Assembly (NCBI RefSeq): GCF_000090795.2
Contig: NW_003546253.1
Coordinates: 515,728-579,727 of the forward strand
Length of the DNA stretch: 64,000 nucleotides
Reading direction: 5' to 3'
Origin: Amphimedon queenslandica
Taxonomy: Eukaryota; Porifera; Demospongiae; Haplosclerida; Niphatidae
Shown: one piece after another, positions 62,748 to 64,000 of the stretch
Layout of the letters: each line of letters begins with the position of its first letter
How positions within the stretch are numbered: the first letter of the stretch is position 1
Notes under the pieces: model-generated
The model's input: the letters and a program-made list of their open reading frames with translations, nothing else
Database searches by the model: none
What the model was told of the DNA's origin: nothing
Made by a program: the position numbers and the translations under genes

Positions 62748-64000
62748 ATGGCAGCCGTAGTTACCCTTTTCTTATTCCTCCTTTTCTCTGTTTCTTTAGT
62801 GTATGGTAAGAAAAAGACTCTTATTTTATTTTATTTCCAAATCTATTAAAGGTTGTTCGTATGGTTCTGTACGACTCTACGATAATGGTAGTGTAAATCA
62901 AACAGACAGGGGAACAGTTCAATATTGTTATTCTGGTTATTGGAACAATGCATGTAATGTGGGATGGGATTGTCCTGAAGCTAATGTCGCTTGTCGTCAG
63001 CTAGGATACTTAGGAGCCAGTAAGAACTTTTGAATGTCTAATATAAAATTATGAATAATATTATTATGTCAATAAAGATCATGATAATTATTATCTTTGT
63101 GCACTTAATATGCAGGTACTTATTATCAAAATGCTCAGCAATATTTTGGTTCCACTGGTTATTCCAGACGATATTACTACTCTTGTTCTGGTTCTGAATC
63201 ATCACTTACAAGTTGCAGTAGCTCTTATTATTATTCTTGTCAATCCTCTAGTTATGCTGCTGGAGTGCAGTGTATTGGAGAAATTGATGCTAACAACAGT
63301 AAGCCACCATGTGTCATATAATTATTAATACATGAGGTATTCATTAGATACTGCTAATTGCTCTGAGTCAGGATCAGTACAACTGACAGGAGGTGCAACT
63401 GATTCAGAAGGAGTATTACACTATTGTTACAATGGTGCTTGGGTTCAATTTTGTTCGTTGGGTGATAAGGAAGCAACTGTAGCTTGTAAACAATTAGGTT
63501 ATGAACCATTTGCAAGTAAGAGTATCAGAGTATATGAAGTGTTATGTACACAATGTATTCAATAGGGTTTATTTCTCTATCTGATCTGGATTCCTGGGAA
63601 CTAGGCTATTCCCCACTCACTATCTCATGTAGTAGTTATGCTACTGAATCGGATTTGTCTAGCTGTTCAGTATCTTCATCTTCATCATCTTCATCTTGCA
63701 TTTCTAGCTCTCTAAGCTGTGCATCTCCTAAAGCTATTAGATGCTATAGTGAGCTGCATTGTAGTCATGTAGTCATATGTAAATATTCTATTTTCTTGTT
63801 AGGACAAAGTAGTTCATGCACTGATGGCAGTGTCCGTTTAGTCAACGGATCAGTATATCAGGAAGGAAGAGTAGAAGTATGTGTTGATGGAGTTTGGGGC
63901 CCAGTCTGCAGCAGTGGGTGGGATACTACTGATGCTAGGGTAATCTGCAAACAGTTAGGATATGCAGACTCTGGTATATGATAGTCCATAGTGTTATTCT
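62748..64000 (+). CDS. Secreted SRCR-domain protein (3' end off window)
   Basis: A signal peptide (MAAVVTLFLFLLFSVSLVYG) is followed by scavenger-receptor cysteine-rich modules, each split into two exons. Module 1: 62852-63019 (GSVRLYDNGSVNQTDRGTVQ, then NVGWDCPEANVACRQLGYLG) plus about 63116-63299 (rich in Ser/Tyr, CSGSESSLTSCSSS). Module 2: from about 63347 (SGSVQLTGGATDSEGVLHYC, KEATVACKQLGYEPFA) plus about 63568-63751 (ISCSSYATESDLSSCSVSSS). Module 3 begins near 63803 (CTDGSVRLVNGSVYQEGRVE, VWGPVCSSGWDTTDARVICK) and reaches a donor near 63973, so more lies to the right. SRCR proteins bind microbes or other cells, and sponges have many; the specific role is unknown. Confidence 0.85.

Overview
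This window is animal nuclear DNA and most likely comes from a demosponge; the gene set, very short introns and AT-rich spacers resemble what I recall of Amphimedon queenslandica, but the species is an inference. Most genes are cut by introns of about 45-100 bp with GT-AG ends. Genes lie only 90-350 bp apart, often head-to-head. There is a 137-base run of N, so this is an assembled scaffold. I found no prokaryotic operons, CRISPR arrays, rRNA or tRNA.

Layout, left to right: MON1 (minus, runs off the left edge), a PDE3-type cyclic-nucleotide phosphodiesterase (minus), a paraoxonase (plus), TTLL1 tubulin polyglutamylase (plus), an FRS2-like docking adaptor (minus, intronless coding region), a DNM1L/DRP1 dynamin (plus, intronless), WDR1/AIP1 (plus), ZFC3H1 (plus, about 7 kb), a membrane-anchored histidine acid phosphatase (plus), two tandem glycerophosphocholine acyltransferase-like (DUF2838) genes (minus), a KIF20-type kinesin (minus), a MEKK2/3-type MAP3K with PB1 domain (plus, interrupted by the gap), an Ig-TIR receptor (minus), two pyridoxamine-phosphate-oxidase-type genes (plus), a USP37-like deubiquitinase (plus) carrying two antisense AIG1/GIMAP-like GTPase copies in one intron, two tandem methyltransferase copies (plus, the first broken), a dynamin-like protein with a degenerate P-loop (minus), a small EF-hand protein (minus) and a secreted SRCR-domain protein (plus, runs off the right edge).

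Most genes are housekeeping or signalling genes with no shared pathway. Broad themes are membrane traffic and organelle dynamics (MON1, DNM1L, acid phosphatase), cytoskeleton and cell division (TTLL1, WDR1, KIF20, USP37), receptor and kinase signalling (PDE3, FRS2-like, MAP3K, Ig-TIR) and innate-immunity-type families towards the right (Ig-TIR, AIG1-like GTPases, dynamin-like, SRCR).

The most notable non-coding structure is a repeat family with a unit of about 170-180 bp. It carries a conserved dyad around GGCTATAGCC and recurs as short tandem arrays inside introns of at least four genes. One 3.7-kb intron of the second acyltransferase gene also holds a heptamer minisatellite and an AT-rich array with a unit of about 50 bp. 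The most informative rearrangement is the tandem duplication inside the USP37-like intron, which left a 32-bp orphan copy of a USP exon. Exon boundaries were read by eye from splice sites and reading frame, so individual junctions may be off by a few bases.
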